DNA from: Bacteroidia bacterium
GTDB taxonomy: Bacteria > Bacteroidota > Bacteroidia > NS11-12g > UBA955
NCBI GenBank assembly: GCA_023254645.1
Contig: JALRLA010000361.1
Span: 1-6,183 of the forward strand
Length of the DNA: 6,183 nucleotides
Direction: 5' to 3'
Shown: one piece after another, positions 1-6,183 of the stretch
Position numbering within the stretch: position 1 is the first letter of the stretch
How the letters are laid out: each line of letters opens with the position of its first letter
The notes under the pieces: model-generated
Told to the model about the DNA's origin: nothing
Database searches by the model: none
The model's input: only the letters and a program-made list of their open reading frames with translations
Program-made: the position numbers and the translations under genes

Positions 1-72
1 TTCTGACCGTGTGGGACCGTTCCAGATTTCCAGTGGCGTGCGCACCAACGTGACTTACGAGTCTGCTGCGCT
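1..72. other. Unexplained sequence abutting the biotin carboxylase fragment
   Basis: In the frame of the downstream biotin carboxylase this stretch has a TGA at 4-6 and then about 22 codons with no likeness to the family until around RVCCAGEKL. By family alignment these 24 codons should hold the conserved QVEHPVTE segment and the helix that follows. None of the three forward frames shows it. The second frame is open from base 2 to about 178 and reads DRVGPFQISSGVRTNV near its start, which looks protein-like but which I do not recognise. It could be an assembly junction, an insertion or deletion, or real decay of the gene. The sequence alone does not decide between these. Confidence 0.5.
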
Positions 73-618
73 GGTGAAAAGTTGTCCTTCTGCCAAGAAG
101 ATTTGCGCATTCACGGTCACGCCATTGAACTGCGCGTTTGCGCCGAAGATCCCTATCAGCAGTTCTTGCCGAACGTAGGTCAAGTACTGACCTATTTGAC
201 GCCTCAAGGTCCCGGCATTCGCGTCGATGACTGCATGGAATCAGGCATGGAAATTCCCATCTATTACGACAACATGCTCGCCAAGTTGATCGCCTGGGCC
301 CCCACCCGACAGGAGGCCATTCAACGCTTGCGCAGAGCCATTGAAGAATACGTGGTTGTAGGCATTGAAACGACCTTGAGTTTTGGCGAATTTGTCTTGA
401 CTCACGAGGCCTTTTTGAATGGCGATTTTGATACCCATTTCATCGCTCAGTACTTCAAGCCTGAAGAAGGGCAGAAGCCGACATTGAGTGAACAGGAACT
501 GGCTGGATTGGCTGCGGGAGCAGCCCTTTTGTACGATCAAGGGAAAAAGGCTTCCAAGCCTGTTTTGGCCTCCTCTTCCCAATCGGCTTGGCAACAAAAC
601 CGCCGCCAATTGCGTTAG
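73..618 (+). CDS. accC: Biotin carboxylase subunit of an acyl-CoA carboxylase, C-terminal part (5' end missing or broken)
   Basis: Biotin carboxylase uses ATP and bicarbonate to carboxylate biotin on a carrier protein in cytosolic acetyl-/propionyl-CoA carboxylases. Recognisable homology starts at GEKLSF (73-90) and runs through HGHAIELRVCAEDP, whose arginine (133-135) matches the conserved active-site arginine near E. coli AccC R338. It continues through GPGIRVDD, IPIYYDNMLAKLIAW, the EAIQRLRRAIEEY helix, VGIETTLSFGEF and GDFDTHFI. About 60 residues follow, ending SAWQQNRRQLR. This longer tail is typical of Bacteroidota enzymes of about 480-500 residues and longer than in E. coli. No biotinyl AMKM motif is present, so the carrier would be a separate protein. 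The ATP-grasp core and QVEHP segment are not in the window, and the sequence just upstream does not fit the family. The TTG at 82 could be called a start but lies inside the conserved domain, so it is not a natural start. The stop TAG is at 616-618, 4 bases before the next gene. Confidence 0.85.
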   Translation, partial: GEKLSFCQEDLRIHGHAIELRVCAEDPYQQFLPNVGQVLTYLTPQGPGIRVDDCMESGMEIPIYYDNMLAKLIAWAPTRQEAIQRLRRAIEEYVVVGIETTLSFGEFVLTHEAFLNGDFDTHFIAQYFKPEEGQKPTLSEQELAGLAAGAALLYDQGKKASKPVLASSSQSAWQQNRRQLR

Positions 619-622
619 CCCC

Positions 623-1561
623 ATGAACAAAGTCCTGTTGGTTGATGATTTTCATTCTGACCTCATGCAGGGCTTGAGCGAGCATGGTATCGATTACGAC
701 TACCTGCCCACGATCACCGAGTCTGAGATTCGCAGCCGCATTTCCCACTATTCGGGTCTGTTGATTCGCAGCAAAATGCGGGTTGACCGTTCTTTTTTGG
801 AGCAGGCACCTCAATTGCAGTTCATTGGCCGCGGCGGTGCGGGTTTGGACAATATAGATGAACAAGCTTGCCAAGAGAAAGGCATTGAACTCTTTAATGC
901 GGGGGGAGCCAATGCCGATGCTGTAGGCGAGCAAACTTTGGCCATGTTGCTCAGTCTGTTTACCCGGTTGCACAAGGCCGATGCCGAGGTTCGTCAAGGT
1001 CTTTGGGACCGAGATGGGAATCGAGGGTTAGAGTTGGCCGGCCGCACGGTGGGCATCATCGGATACGGTCATGCTGGGTCGGCTGTGGCTCGAAAACTGG
1101 CTGGATTTGGGGTTCGGGTATTGGTCTATGACAAGTACAAGGAGGTTCAAAGCGCAGGCTACATTGAAGCCTGTGATCGGGTAAAGATTGTGTCAGAATC
1201 AGACATTCTCAGCTTTCACGTGCCCTTGACTTCAGAGACGAGAAAGTGGGTCGATGAAGCCTTTGTTTCTGCCTTGTCAAAGCCCATTTGGTTGCTCAAT
1301 TTATCCCGAGGTGAAGTGGTCGATACCCAGGCTGTTTGGAGGGGAATTCAGAGCGGTAAAATTTTGGGTTTTGGAGCTGATGTTTTGGAGTGTGAACCCC
1401 CTATGCAGGAGGGTTCTTCCATTCGTGAATTGATAGCGGAAATGTCAAAAGATTATCGATGTTTATTCGCCCCTCACGTCGGCGGATGGACCCACGAAAG
1501 TTATCAAAAGATTTCCAGTGAATTGCTGGCTAACACCCTGGCTGTCATGCGGGTGGATTGA
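623..1561 (+). CDS. NAD-dependent D-2-hydroxyacid dehydrogenase, phosphoglycerate dehydrogenase-like
   Basis: A complete 312-residue cytosolic oxidoreductase of the D-isomer-specific 2-hydroxyacid dehydrogenase family, which interconverts 2-hydroxy and 2-oxo acids with NAD(H). The substrate-side motif GRGGAGLDNID is at residues 69-79. The Rossmann fold begins VGIIGYGHAG (glycine loop 147-152), with the acidic residue D170 at the end of the second strand favouring NAD over NADP. The catalytic triad is intact: R229 in LNLSRGEVVD, E258 in DVLECEPP and H285 in APHVGGWTHES. There is no ACT domain, so it is the short form without the serine-feedback domain of E. coli SerA. The GRGGAGLDNID motif is closest to phosphoglycerate dehydrogenases, but no serC is adjacent, so glycerate, hydroxypyruvate or another 2-oxo acid remains possible. 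The frame is open 45 codons further upstream, but that would overlap the carboxylase gene; ATG at 623, 4 bases after its stop, starts directly with the family's usual N-terminus (KVLLVDDF). Probably co-transcribed with the carboxylase gene. Confidence 0.92.
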   Translation: MNKVLLVDDFHSDLMQGLSEHGIDYDYLPTITESEIRSRISHYSGLLIRSKMRVDRSFLEQAPQLQFIGRGGAGLDNIDEQACQEKGIELFNAGGANADAVGEQTLAMLLSLFTRLHKADAEVRQGLWDRDGNRGLELAGRTVGIIGYGHAGSAVARKLAGFGVRVLVYDKYKEVQSAGYIEACDRVKIVSESDILSFHVPLTSETRKWVDEAFVSALSKPIWLLNLSRGEVVDTQAVWRGIQSGKILGFGADVLECEPPMQEGSSIRELIAEMSKDYRCLFAPHVGGWTHESYQKISSELLANTLAVMRVD

Positions 1562-1623
1562 TGACTTGAAGCCCAGTATGTGCCCTGTTGGTTCGATCGC
1601 AGGCAAATACAAGGCTCATTTGG

Positions 1624-1652
1624 CCCTTAATTCGAGGCCTTAGGGGTTGTTA
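1624..1652 (+). terminator. Weak candidate intrinsic terminator after the dehydrogenase gene
   Basis: CCCTTAA (1624-1630) can pair with TTAGGGG (1640-1646) across a 9-base loop, giving 7 pairs including one U-G wobble. The bases after it, TTGTTA, are only moderately T-rich, so this is a weak intrinsic terminator at best. Its place, about 60 bases past the dehydrogenase stop and before a new transcription unit, fits the role. It overlaps the candidate promoter -35 region by a few bases. Confidence 0.3.
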
Positions 1653-1677
1653 CTCTCTTGATTTTTCGGTAAAATTG
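1647..1677 (+). promoter_or_regulatory. Candidate promoter for the outer-membrane receptor operon
   Basis: TTGTTA (1647-1652) and TAAAAT (1670-1675) are 17 bases apart, the ideal spacing for a housekeeping sigma factor, with 4/6 and 5/6 matches to TTGACA and TATAAT. Read against the Bacteroidota consensus (TTTG at -33, TAnnTTTG at -7), TAAAATTG (1670-1677) matches 5 of the 6 fixed bases and gTTG (1646-1649) lies 20 bases upstream. Either reading puts the transcript start near 1682, about 60 bases before ATG 1741. This is a match by eye. Confidence 0.4.
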
Positions 1678-1730
1678 CCAATTAGTCGGATAGAATCGCT
1701 CAACGGCGTTCCATCTGCTGAATTGAACCA

Positions 1731-1740
1731 AGAAAAATCT
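1731..1740 (+). promoter_or_regulatory. A-rich translation-initiation leader of the receptor gene
   Basis: AGAAAAA directly precedes the ATG at 1741 and there is no GGAGG-like Shine-Dalgarno sequence. Bacteroidota commonly start translation on A-rich leaders. The next gene has the same AGAAAA string (5520-5525) at nearly the same distance from its ATG. This supports 1741 as the true start rather than the in-frame codon at 1588. Confidence 0.45.
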
Positions 1741-4700
1741 ATGAAGAATACGCATCTCAAGTGGGCTCTAACCCTTGCAATGTTCGCTGCTGGAAGCGCC
1801 TGGGCGCAAACCAACTTTGCCGATTTTCGCGTGAAGGCATTGAACCAAGATGGAAAGAAAATCTCGGGTGTTCGAGTGGTCATGACCCAGAACGACATCG
1901 AAGTCGCTTCTGACACCACTGACTCAGACGGTAACGTAGTATTTCAAACCCTGAATCCAGGGGTATACGTGGCCACTGCCGAGTACACAGGGTTTCCCCT
2001 TCAGAAAAAAGAGAATTTGGAACTGGTTGCCGGTTACAACGACCCCTGGGAAGTTCGTTTCCTAAAATCAGGTCCAGCTGTAGAAATTGTGGTAAGCGGT
2101 CGTCGCGGTCCTGTAAGCTTAAATAACGGTGAAACCCAAATTTCGGGTGCTAAGTTGTTGGGGGCGGGTAAGCGTGGTGCAGCCTATGCTGTCTCTACCG
2201 ACGCGGGAATCTTGGCCACTCGTCAGGGTACTTCGGTTCGCGGAACTCGTGCCGACGGTAATGGAACCTACATTGATGGTATGCGTATCATCGGTGGTGG
2301 TACATTGCCCAGTTTGGGAACAGAGGCCGTTTCGGTCAACATCGGTGGTATCCCCGCCATGTATGGTGACTTGACCGGTGGTGCCTTTAGCTATACCTCT
2401 AAGAGTGCCTCTGCAAAAATGGTTTCAGCCGTTGAGGGAATTACCTCTACGGGTTTAGACGCCTTCGGGTACAATACCGTTGAAGGTTTTGTGTCTGGTC
2501 CACTTTGGAAGAAAAATATCTTGACCGATGGTGGTCGTACAAAAGAATTGGTTAAGCTTGGTTTTACCTTGAATGGAAACTTGGGCTATTACAAAGAGCC
2601 TAGTCCTACTCGTACGGGAGTGTATGTGGTGAAAGAAGACAAGTTGGCTGAGATTGAGGAAAACCCCTTGATCATCACTCCCAACGGGTTTGTACATGCA
2701 GCGAGCTACTTGACCGAAGACGATTTCGATTTGTTGAAAGCTCGTCCCAATTCGGCTCTGTATAATGGCAACTTCATTGGCAAATTGGAATTCCGTCCTA
2801 CTGATCAAATCACCATTACAGGTTATGGTTCCTACTTCTACTCCAATGGTCGTTCGGCTAGCAATAGCATCATGAACTACAAGAACAATGCCCGTAGCGA
2901 TAACCAAACTTACCGCGGTTACTTGCAGTTCACCCAGAACTTCAAGGTTGATAAGGAAAGCCAAATCAAATCGGCATTTTACACCATTCGTGGTGAATAC
3001 CAGTCCTCAACTTCTCAGACCCGCGATGCCAAGCACTTGAACAACATTTTCGACTATGGTTACGTGGGAACTTTCACTCGTTACCCCGAAGAAGTATTCT
3101 TCTATTCGAATTATGATGCACAACAGAACCCCAATAAAGAGCCCAAAATTGTGCGTGACCAATACGGTAACTACGTGCAGTTGCGCAACTACTGGGAATT
3201 GGTGGGTTACCGCGATACTTTGATGGCCTTCCAAGCCAGCGATTTGAACCCCTTGCGTGCCAAATACACCCAAAATGTTTACGACTACTACGATAGCCGC
3301 GGCTTCAATGTGACCAGTCAAGGTACCTTGATTGCCAACCAGGGCTTGTTGAACGGTTTTAACCCCAACAACGTTTACTCGCTATGGGGTACTCCGGGTG
3401 GAATCACTGCCGGTTGGAGCAAGAGCCAAAGCGAGCGCTATTCAGTCTTTGCTTTGGGTCAGATGCAGGTTCAGGGCAAATCAGTGGGTGGTCGTGAGCG
3501 CACTCCTCATGACTTGCAGGCTGGATTCTATTACGAACAGCAAATCAGTCGTGGTTACGGTCTAGGTGCCAACGGTTTGTGGATCCTCATGAACCAATAC
3601 ATGAACAGCCACATTGCGGAATTGGATCTGGATAACCCCATTTTGAGCTACGACGCCAATGGTGTTTTCACTGATACTGTTCGCTACAACCGCTTGATCA
3701 ATTACGAGGCACAATCGCACTTTGACCGTGCATTCCGTGACAAATTGATCAATGACGGTGCAGTTGACGTTTACGGTCGTCCTGTGGGTGAGCGCACCTT
3801 CATCGATATCAACTCTTATAAGCCTGAAGATTTCAGCTTGGATATGTTCAATGCTGATGAAATGTTGAACAACGGTAACGGTGTGGTTAGCTACTTTGGT
3901 TACGATCACTTGGGCAACAAAGTCAAAGGAAAGCCTTCATTGGATGACTTCTTGAACAACAAGGATCAGCGTTTGATTGGCGCCTTCCAACCTGTATACA
4001 TGGCGGCTTGGTTGCAAGACCAATTCCAGTTCAAAGATTTGATCTTCCGCATGGGTCTTCGCATGGAGCGCTACGATGCCAACCAGTCTGTGTTGCGCGA
4101 TGCTTACAGTTTGTACCCCGTTAAGACAGTAGGTGAAGTCACCGAAATCAATGGATTGGCTACCGATCACCCCAGCAACATGGGTGAAGACTTCAAGGTA
4201 TATGTGAACGACATCGAGGCTCCCACCAAAATCTTGGGTTATCGCGATGGCGACCGTTGGTACAATGCCGATGGTTCTGAGCAGCGCAACCCTGAATTCT
4301 TAGCCAACCAAACCAGCAATGGTCGCATTGCTCCTTATTTGATTGATCCCAGCAAGCAGGAATTGTCAAGTGCTTCCTTTAAGGATTTTACTCCTAACGT
4401 GAACTTGCTTCCCCGTATTTGGTTCAGCTTCCCCTTGGAACCCAAGCGCAAAACCTTCTACGTCAGCTATGACGTGTTGGCTCAGCGCCCCAATAGCGGT
4501 GCTTCTTTCTTGTCAATTGACGAGTTGTATTACCTGAAGAACCGCCAAGGTTCTACTATCTCCAACGGTGAGTTGGGCCCTCGTTTGAAAACCGATTATG
4601 AAGCGGGTTACAAGCAGGTGTTTGGTCGTCGCGGTGACCGCGGTTTGGAATTGGCGGTGTCTTACTCGGAGATTCGCAATGACTTTGGCTTGTATCAAAT

Positions 4701-5505
4701 CAACCAGGGCTATCCTGTTACTTACACCACCTACCGCAACATCGACTTCGCTACTGTTAGCGGATTCCGCACCAAATACGTAATGGACAACGTAGGCGCT
4801 GGTGGTCGTCCTGGCCCCTTGAGTCTGTCATTCTCCTACATGTTGCAATTTGCCGATGGTACGGGTTCAAACATCAGCTCTCAGGCTACTCTGATTGCAT
4901 CGAACCAACCCAACTTGCGCAACGTGATTCCTTTGGGTGAATTGGACATTCGCAACAACTTCAAGGTTTCTGCAACCTGGGCTTGGGGCGGTGGTATCGA
5001 TCCTCGCAGCAAAAAGAACTTGTATACAGGTCCCCGCATCAATGGCAAGGAAATTTTCAAGTTGACCAGCTTCAACATCATTGCCAACTCGTACAGCGGC
5101 GCACCTTACACTCCAACAACCCGTGCGGTTCAGATTGGAGCTGTTGACCGTGCTCAAATCAAGGGTGTACCTTACGGTGCTCGCTTGCCTTGGCAGAATA
5201 CCTTCGACATCAACATCACCAAAGGTTTCACCGTTAGCCGTACCGAGAAGAACGATTTGCAGATGAATGCCTTCTTCTGGATCCAAAACGTGTTGAATAC
5301 TTACAATGTGGTGAGTGTATTCCCCTACACCGGTCAGCCAATGGATGACGGTTTCTTGAACTCTCCTCAAGGTCAATTGCTGATCCAAAACCAGATCAAC
5401 TCTCAGAGTTATGTGGATTTGTATCGCATTTTGTTAAACTCTCAAACTGGTAACTACGCCAACCCCCGCACCATTCGTTTGGGATTGCGTATGAACTTGA
5501 ACTAA
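1741..5505 (+). CDS. TonB-dependent-receptor-like outer-membrane protein with N-terminal carboxypeptidase-regulatory-like domain
   Basis: A 1254-residue outer-membrane protein, likely an energised transporter or surface-assembly barrel; its substrate is unknown. Residues 1-22 are a Sec signal peptide (positive start, hydrophobic core, cleavage after AWA before Q23). Residues ~24-110 form a carboxypeptidase-regulatory-like beta domain (VKALNQDGKKISGVRV; TDSDGNVVFQTLNPGVYVATAEY). VEIVVSG at 114-120 resembles a TonB box. The plug follows: TSVRGTRADG (VRG 166-168), YIDG 177-180 and GGIPAMYGDLTGG 202-214. From ~250 to the end is a long barrel of alternating aromatic-rich strands and long loops, ending RLGLRMNLN. 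Segments SLDMF (699-703), SYFGYDHLGNK (717-727) and 744-792 (VYMAAWLQDQF, YDANQSVLRD, SLY) match a large Bacteroidota family as I remember it. The frame is open back to 1588, but only ATG 1741 gives a signal peptide. Leucine codons are mostly TTG and arginine mostly CGT/CGC, suggesting high expression. The next gene starts 25 bases after the stop. Confidence 0.9.
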   Translation: MKNTHLKWALTLAMFAAGSAWAQTNFADFRVKALNQDGKKISGVRVVMTQNDIEVASDTTDSDGNVVFQTLNPGVYVATAEYTGFPLQKKENLELVAGYNDPWEVRFLKSGPAVEIVVSGRRGPVSLNNGETQISGAKLLGAGKRGAAYAVSTDAGILATRQGTSVRGTRADGNGTYIDGMRIIGGGTLPSLGTEAVSVNIGGIPAMYGDLTGGAFSYTSKSASAKMVSAVEGITSTGLDAFGYNTVEGFVSGPLWKKNILTDGGRTKELVKLGFTLNGNLGYYKEPSPTRTGVYVVKEDKLAEIEENPLIITPNGFVHAASYLTEDDFDLLKARPNSALYNGNFIGKLEFRPTDQITITGYGSYFYSNGRSASNSIMNYKNNARSDNQTYRGYLQFTQNFKVDKESQIKSAFYTIRGEYQSSTSQTRDAKHLNNIFDYGYVGTFTRYPEEVFFYSNYDAQQNPNKEPKIVRDQYGNYVQLRNYWELVGYRDTLMAFQASDLNPLRAKYTQNVYDYYDSRGFNVTSQGTLIANQGLLNGFNPNNVYSLWGTPGGITAGWSKSQSERYSVFALGQMQVQGKSVGGRERTPHDLQAGFYYEQQISRGYGLGANGLWILMNQYMNSHIAELDLDNPILSYDANGVFTDTVRYNRLINYEAQSHFDRAFRDKLINDGAVDVYGRPVGERTFIDINSYKPEDFSLDMFNADEMLNNGNGVVSYFGYDHLGNKVKGKPSLDDFLNNKDQRLIGAFQPVYMAAWLQDQFQFKDLIFRMGLRMERYDANQSVLRDAYSLYPVKTVGEVTEINGLATDHPSNMGEDFKVYVNDIEAPTKILGYRDGDRWYNADGSEQRNPEFLANQTSNGRIAPYLIDPSKQELSSASFKDFTPNVNLLPRIWFSFPLEPKRKTFYVSYDVLAQRPNSGASFLSIDELYYLKNRQGSTISNGELGPRLKTDYEAGYKQVFGRRGDRGLELAVSYSEIRNDFGLYQINQGYPVTYTTYRNIDFATVSGFRTKYVMDNVGAGGRPGPLSLSFSYMLQFADGTGSNISSQATLIASNQPNLRNVIPLGELDIRNNFKVSATWAWGGGIDPRSKKNLYTGPRINGKEIFKLTSFNIIANSYSGAPYTPTTRAVQIGAVDRAQIKGVPYGARLPWQNTFDINITKGFTVSRTEKNDLQMNAFFWIQNVLNTYNVVSVFPYTGQPMDDGFLNSPQGQLLIQNQINSQSYVDLYRILLNSQTGNYANPRTIRLGLRMNLN

Positions 5506-5519
5506 TCTGTAAAGCTCCT

Positions 5520-5530
5520 AGAAAATAGAT
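5520..5530 (+). promoter_or_regulatory. A-rich leader of the secreted-protein gene
   Basis: AGAAAA (5520-5525) lies 5 bases before ATG 5531, mirroring the leader of the receptor gene, where AGAAAA (1731-1736) lies 4 bases before the ATG. No purine-rich Shine-Dalgarno core is visible. The whole gap between the genes is 25 bases and shows no terminator, so this gene probably has no promoter of its own. Confidence 0.4.
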
Positions 5531-6183
5531 ATGAAACGATTTGGCATTCTTTTGTTAACGGCCTTAACGCTAAGCTCACTGAGCGCTCGCCCCATTGTCA
5601 ATGTCAATGGTCGCGGAACACGCCCCAGTGTAGACCGTCGCGGTGGTCAATTTGCCAACACTTGTGAGCCAGCTTCTCAAAGCGTGGATTTGGACATCAA
5701 CAACGTTCGAACCAAGCTTTTGAACGGTGGCGATATGTGGTGGGATTTGAACAATCCCAAGTACGAGGTTCCCAAAATCAGTGATCCCAATGCCGTGCGA
5801 AAACACTCCCTGTTTTCGGGCGCCATCTGGATCGGTGGTAAGGACAACGGTGGCAGCTTGAAGCTGGCTGCGATGACCTATCGCCAGCGCGGATCAGACT
5901 TTTGGCCCGGTCCTTTGGACACCACAACGGCTGCAACTGACCCTGTTCGTTGTAAAGCCTACGATAAAATGTGGAAGGTGACACGCGATGAATTGGAAGA
6001 TTTTGAATCCAGCCAATACGTGAACCAAAGTGTGGGTATTCGCGATTGGCCCGCCGGTCGCACCCGTGCCGTTATGAATGGCAACGAGGCCCACTATTTG
6101 GCTCCTTACAAAGAAATCATTCCCGATGGTGTATACGATCCCTTTGCGGGTGAACACCCAGTATTGGATGATCGCCGCCCCAC
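5531..6183 (+). CDS. Secreted protein of the Bacteroidota GGDMWWD type, probable type IX secretion cargo (3' end outside window)
   Basis: The frame is open from ATG 5531 to the window edge (217 codons and 2 bases), so the C-terminus is missing. Residues 1-19 are a Sec signal peptide (KR, then a hydrophobic run, cleavage after LSA). The mature part shows NNVRTKLLNGGDMWWD (GGDMWWD 66-72), KYEVPK, LFSGAIWIGG 94-103, LAAMTYRQRGSDFWPGPLD (YRQ at 117-119, to 130), C141 and YDKMWKVTRDELEDF from 144. A later LAPYKEIIPDGVYDPFAGEHP resembles the calcium-loop-like DGDGxYNP stretch of relatives, but here most of the acidic residues of that loop are replaced. From memory, this pattern marks a family of large Bacteroidota surface proteins that usually end in a type IX secretion sorting domain; that domain would lie outside the window and is inferred. 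The close spacing after the receptor gene suggests one operon. Enzymatic activity is unknown; no catalytic motif is recognised. Confidence 0.82.
   Translation, partial: MKRFGILLLTALTLSSLSARPIVNVNGRGTRPSVDRRGGQFANTCEPASQSVDLDINNVRTKLLNGGDMWWDLNNPKYEVPKISDPNAVRKHSLFSGAIWIGGKDNGGSLKLAAMTYRQRGSDFWPGPLDTTTAATDPVRCKAYDKMWKVTRDELEDFESSQYVNQSVGIRDWPAGRTRAVMNGNEAHYLAPYKEIIPDGVYDPFAGEHPVLDDRRP

Noticed and set aside
82..84. TTG as a genuine start of a short biotin carboxylase protein
   Set aside because: It falls within a conserved domain segment (GEKLSF), and a protein starting there would lack the ATP-grasp core.
488..622. In-frame extension of the dehydrogenase by 45 residues
   Set aside because: It overlaps the conserved tail of the biotin carboxylase in another frame, and the family's N-terminus starts naturally at ATG 623.
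1588..1740. In-frame 51-codon extension upstream of the receptor start
   Set aside because: It would bury the signal peptide, it spans the likely promoter and its residues look like translated non-coding DNA. ATG 1741 gives a proper Sec signal and has the A-rich leader.
2129..2374. Open frame on the + strand overlapping the receptor plug
   Set aside because: It is a shifted reading of the conserved plug motifs, with no start context or domain of its own.
4867..5388. Open frame on the - strand, and similar long - strand frames at 455-997 and 2455-2964
   Set aside because: They lie entirely antisense to clear genes and show no recognisable domains. They are explained by the codon bias of the + strand genes.
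5574..5584. Small inverted repeat GCTC-act-GAGC in the signal-peptide codons
   Set aside because: Only four pairs with a three-base loop and no T tract; too weak for a regulatory element.

Overview
The window looks like chromosomal DNA from a member of the Bacteroidota, probably near the Flavobacteriales/Cryomorphaceae. Four things suggest this: a biotin carboxylase with the C-terminal tail typical of that phylum, a large outer-membrane receptor with an N-terminal carboxypeptidase-regulatory-like domain, a downstream secreted protein of the 'GGDMWWD' type that usually carries a type IX secretion signal, and A-rich leaders instead of Shine-Dalgarno sites. The placement is inferred from protein families; there is no rRNA or tRNA here. 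All four genes are on the + strand.

Left part (1-1561): the C-terminal part of a biotin carboxylase subunit of an acyl-CoA carboxylase, followed 4 bases later by a complete 312-residue NAD-dependent D-2-hydroxyacid dehydrogenase resembling a short phosphoglycerate dehydrogenase. They are probably one transcript. The first ~72 bases do not encode the expected upstream part of biotin carboxylase in any frame, and an in-frame TGA lies at 4-6, so the gene is broken there or the window begins on an artefactual junction.

Middle (1562-1740): a 179-base gap with a weak hairpin that could end the first transcript, a promoter-like pair that could start the second, and an A-rich leader before the next ATG.

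Right part (1741-6183): a 1254-residue TonB-dependent-receptor-like outer-membrane protein, then after 25 bases a secreted protein cut off by the window's right end. The two probably form one operon. The simplest reading is an envelope module: a large barrel with a carboxypeptidase-regulatory-like domain and a plug, plus a partner protein exported by Sec and perhaps taken to the surface by the type IX system. Their function is not known to me; this pair is the most interesting content of the window. I see no CRISPR array, insertion sequence, tRNA or rRNA.
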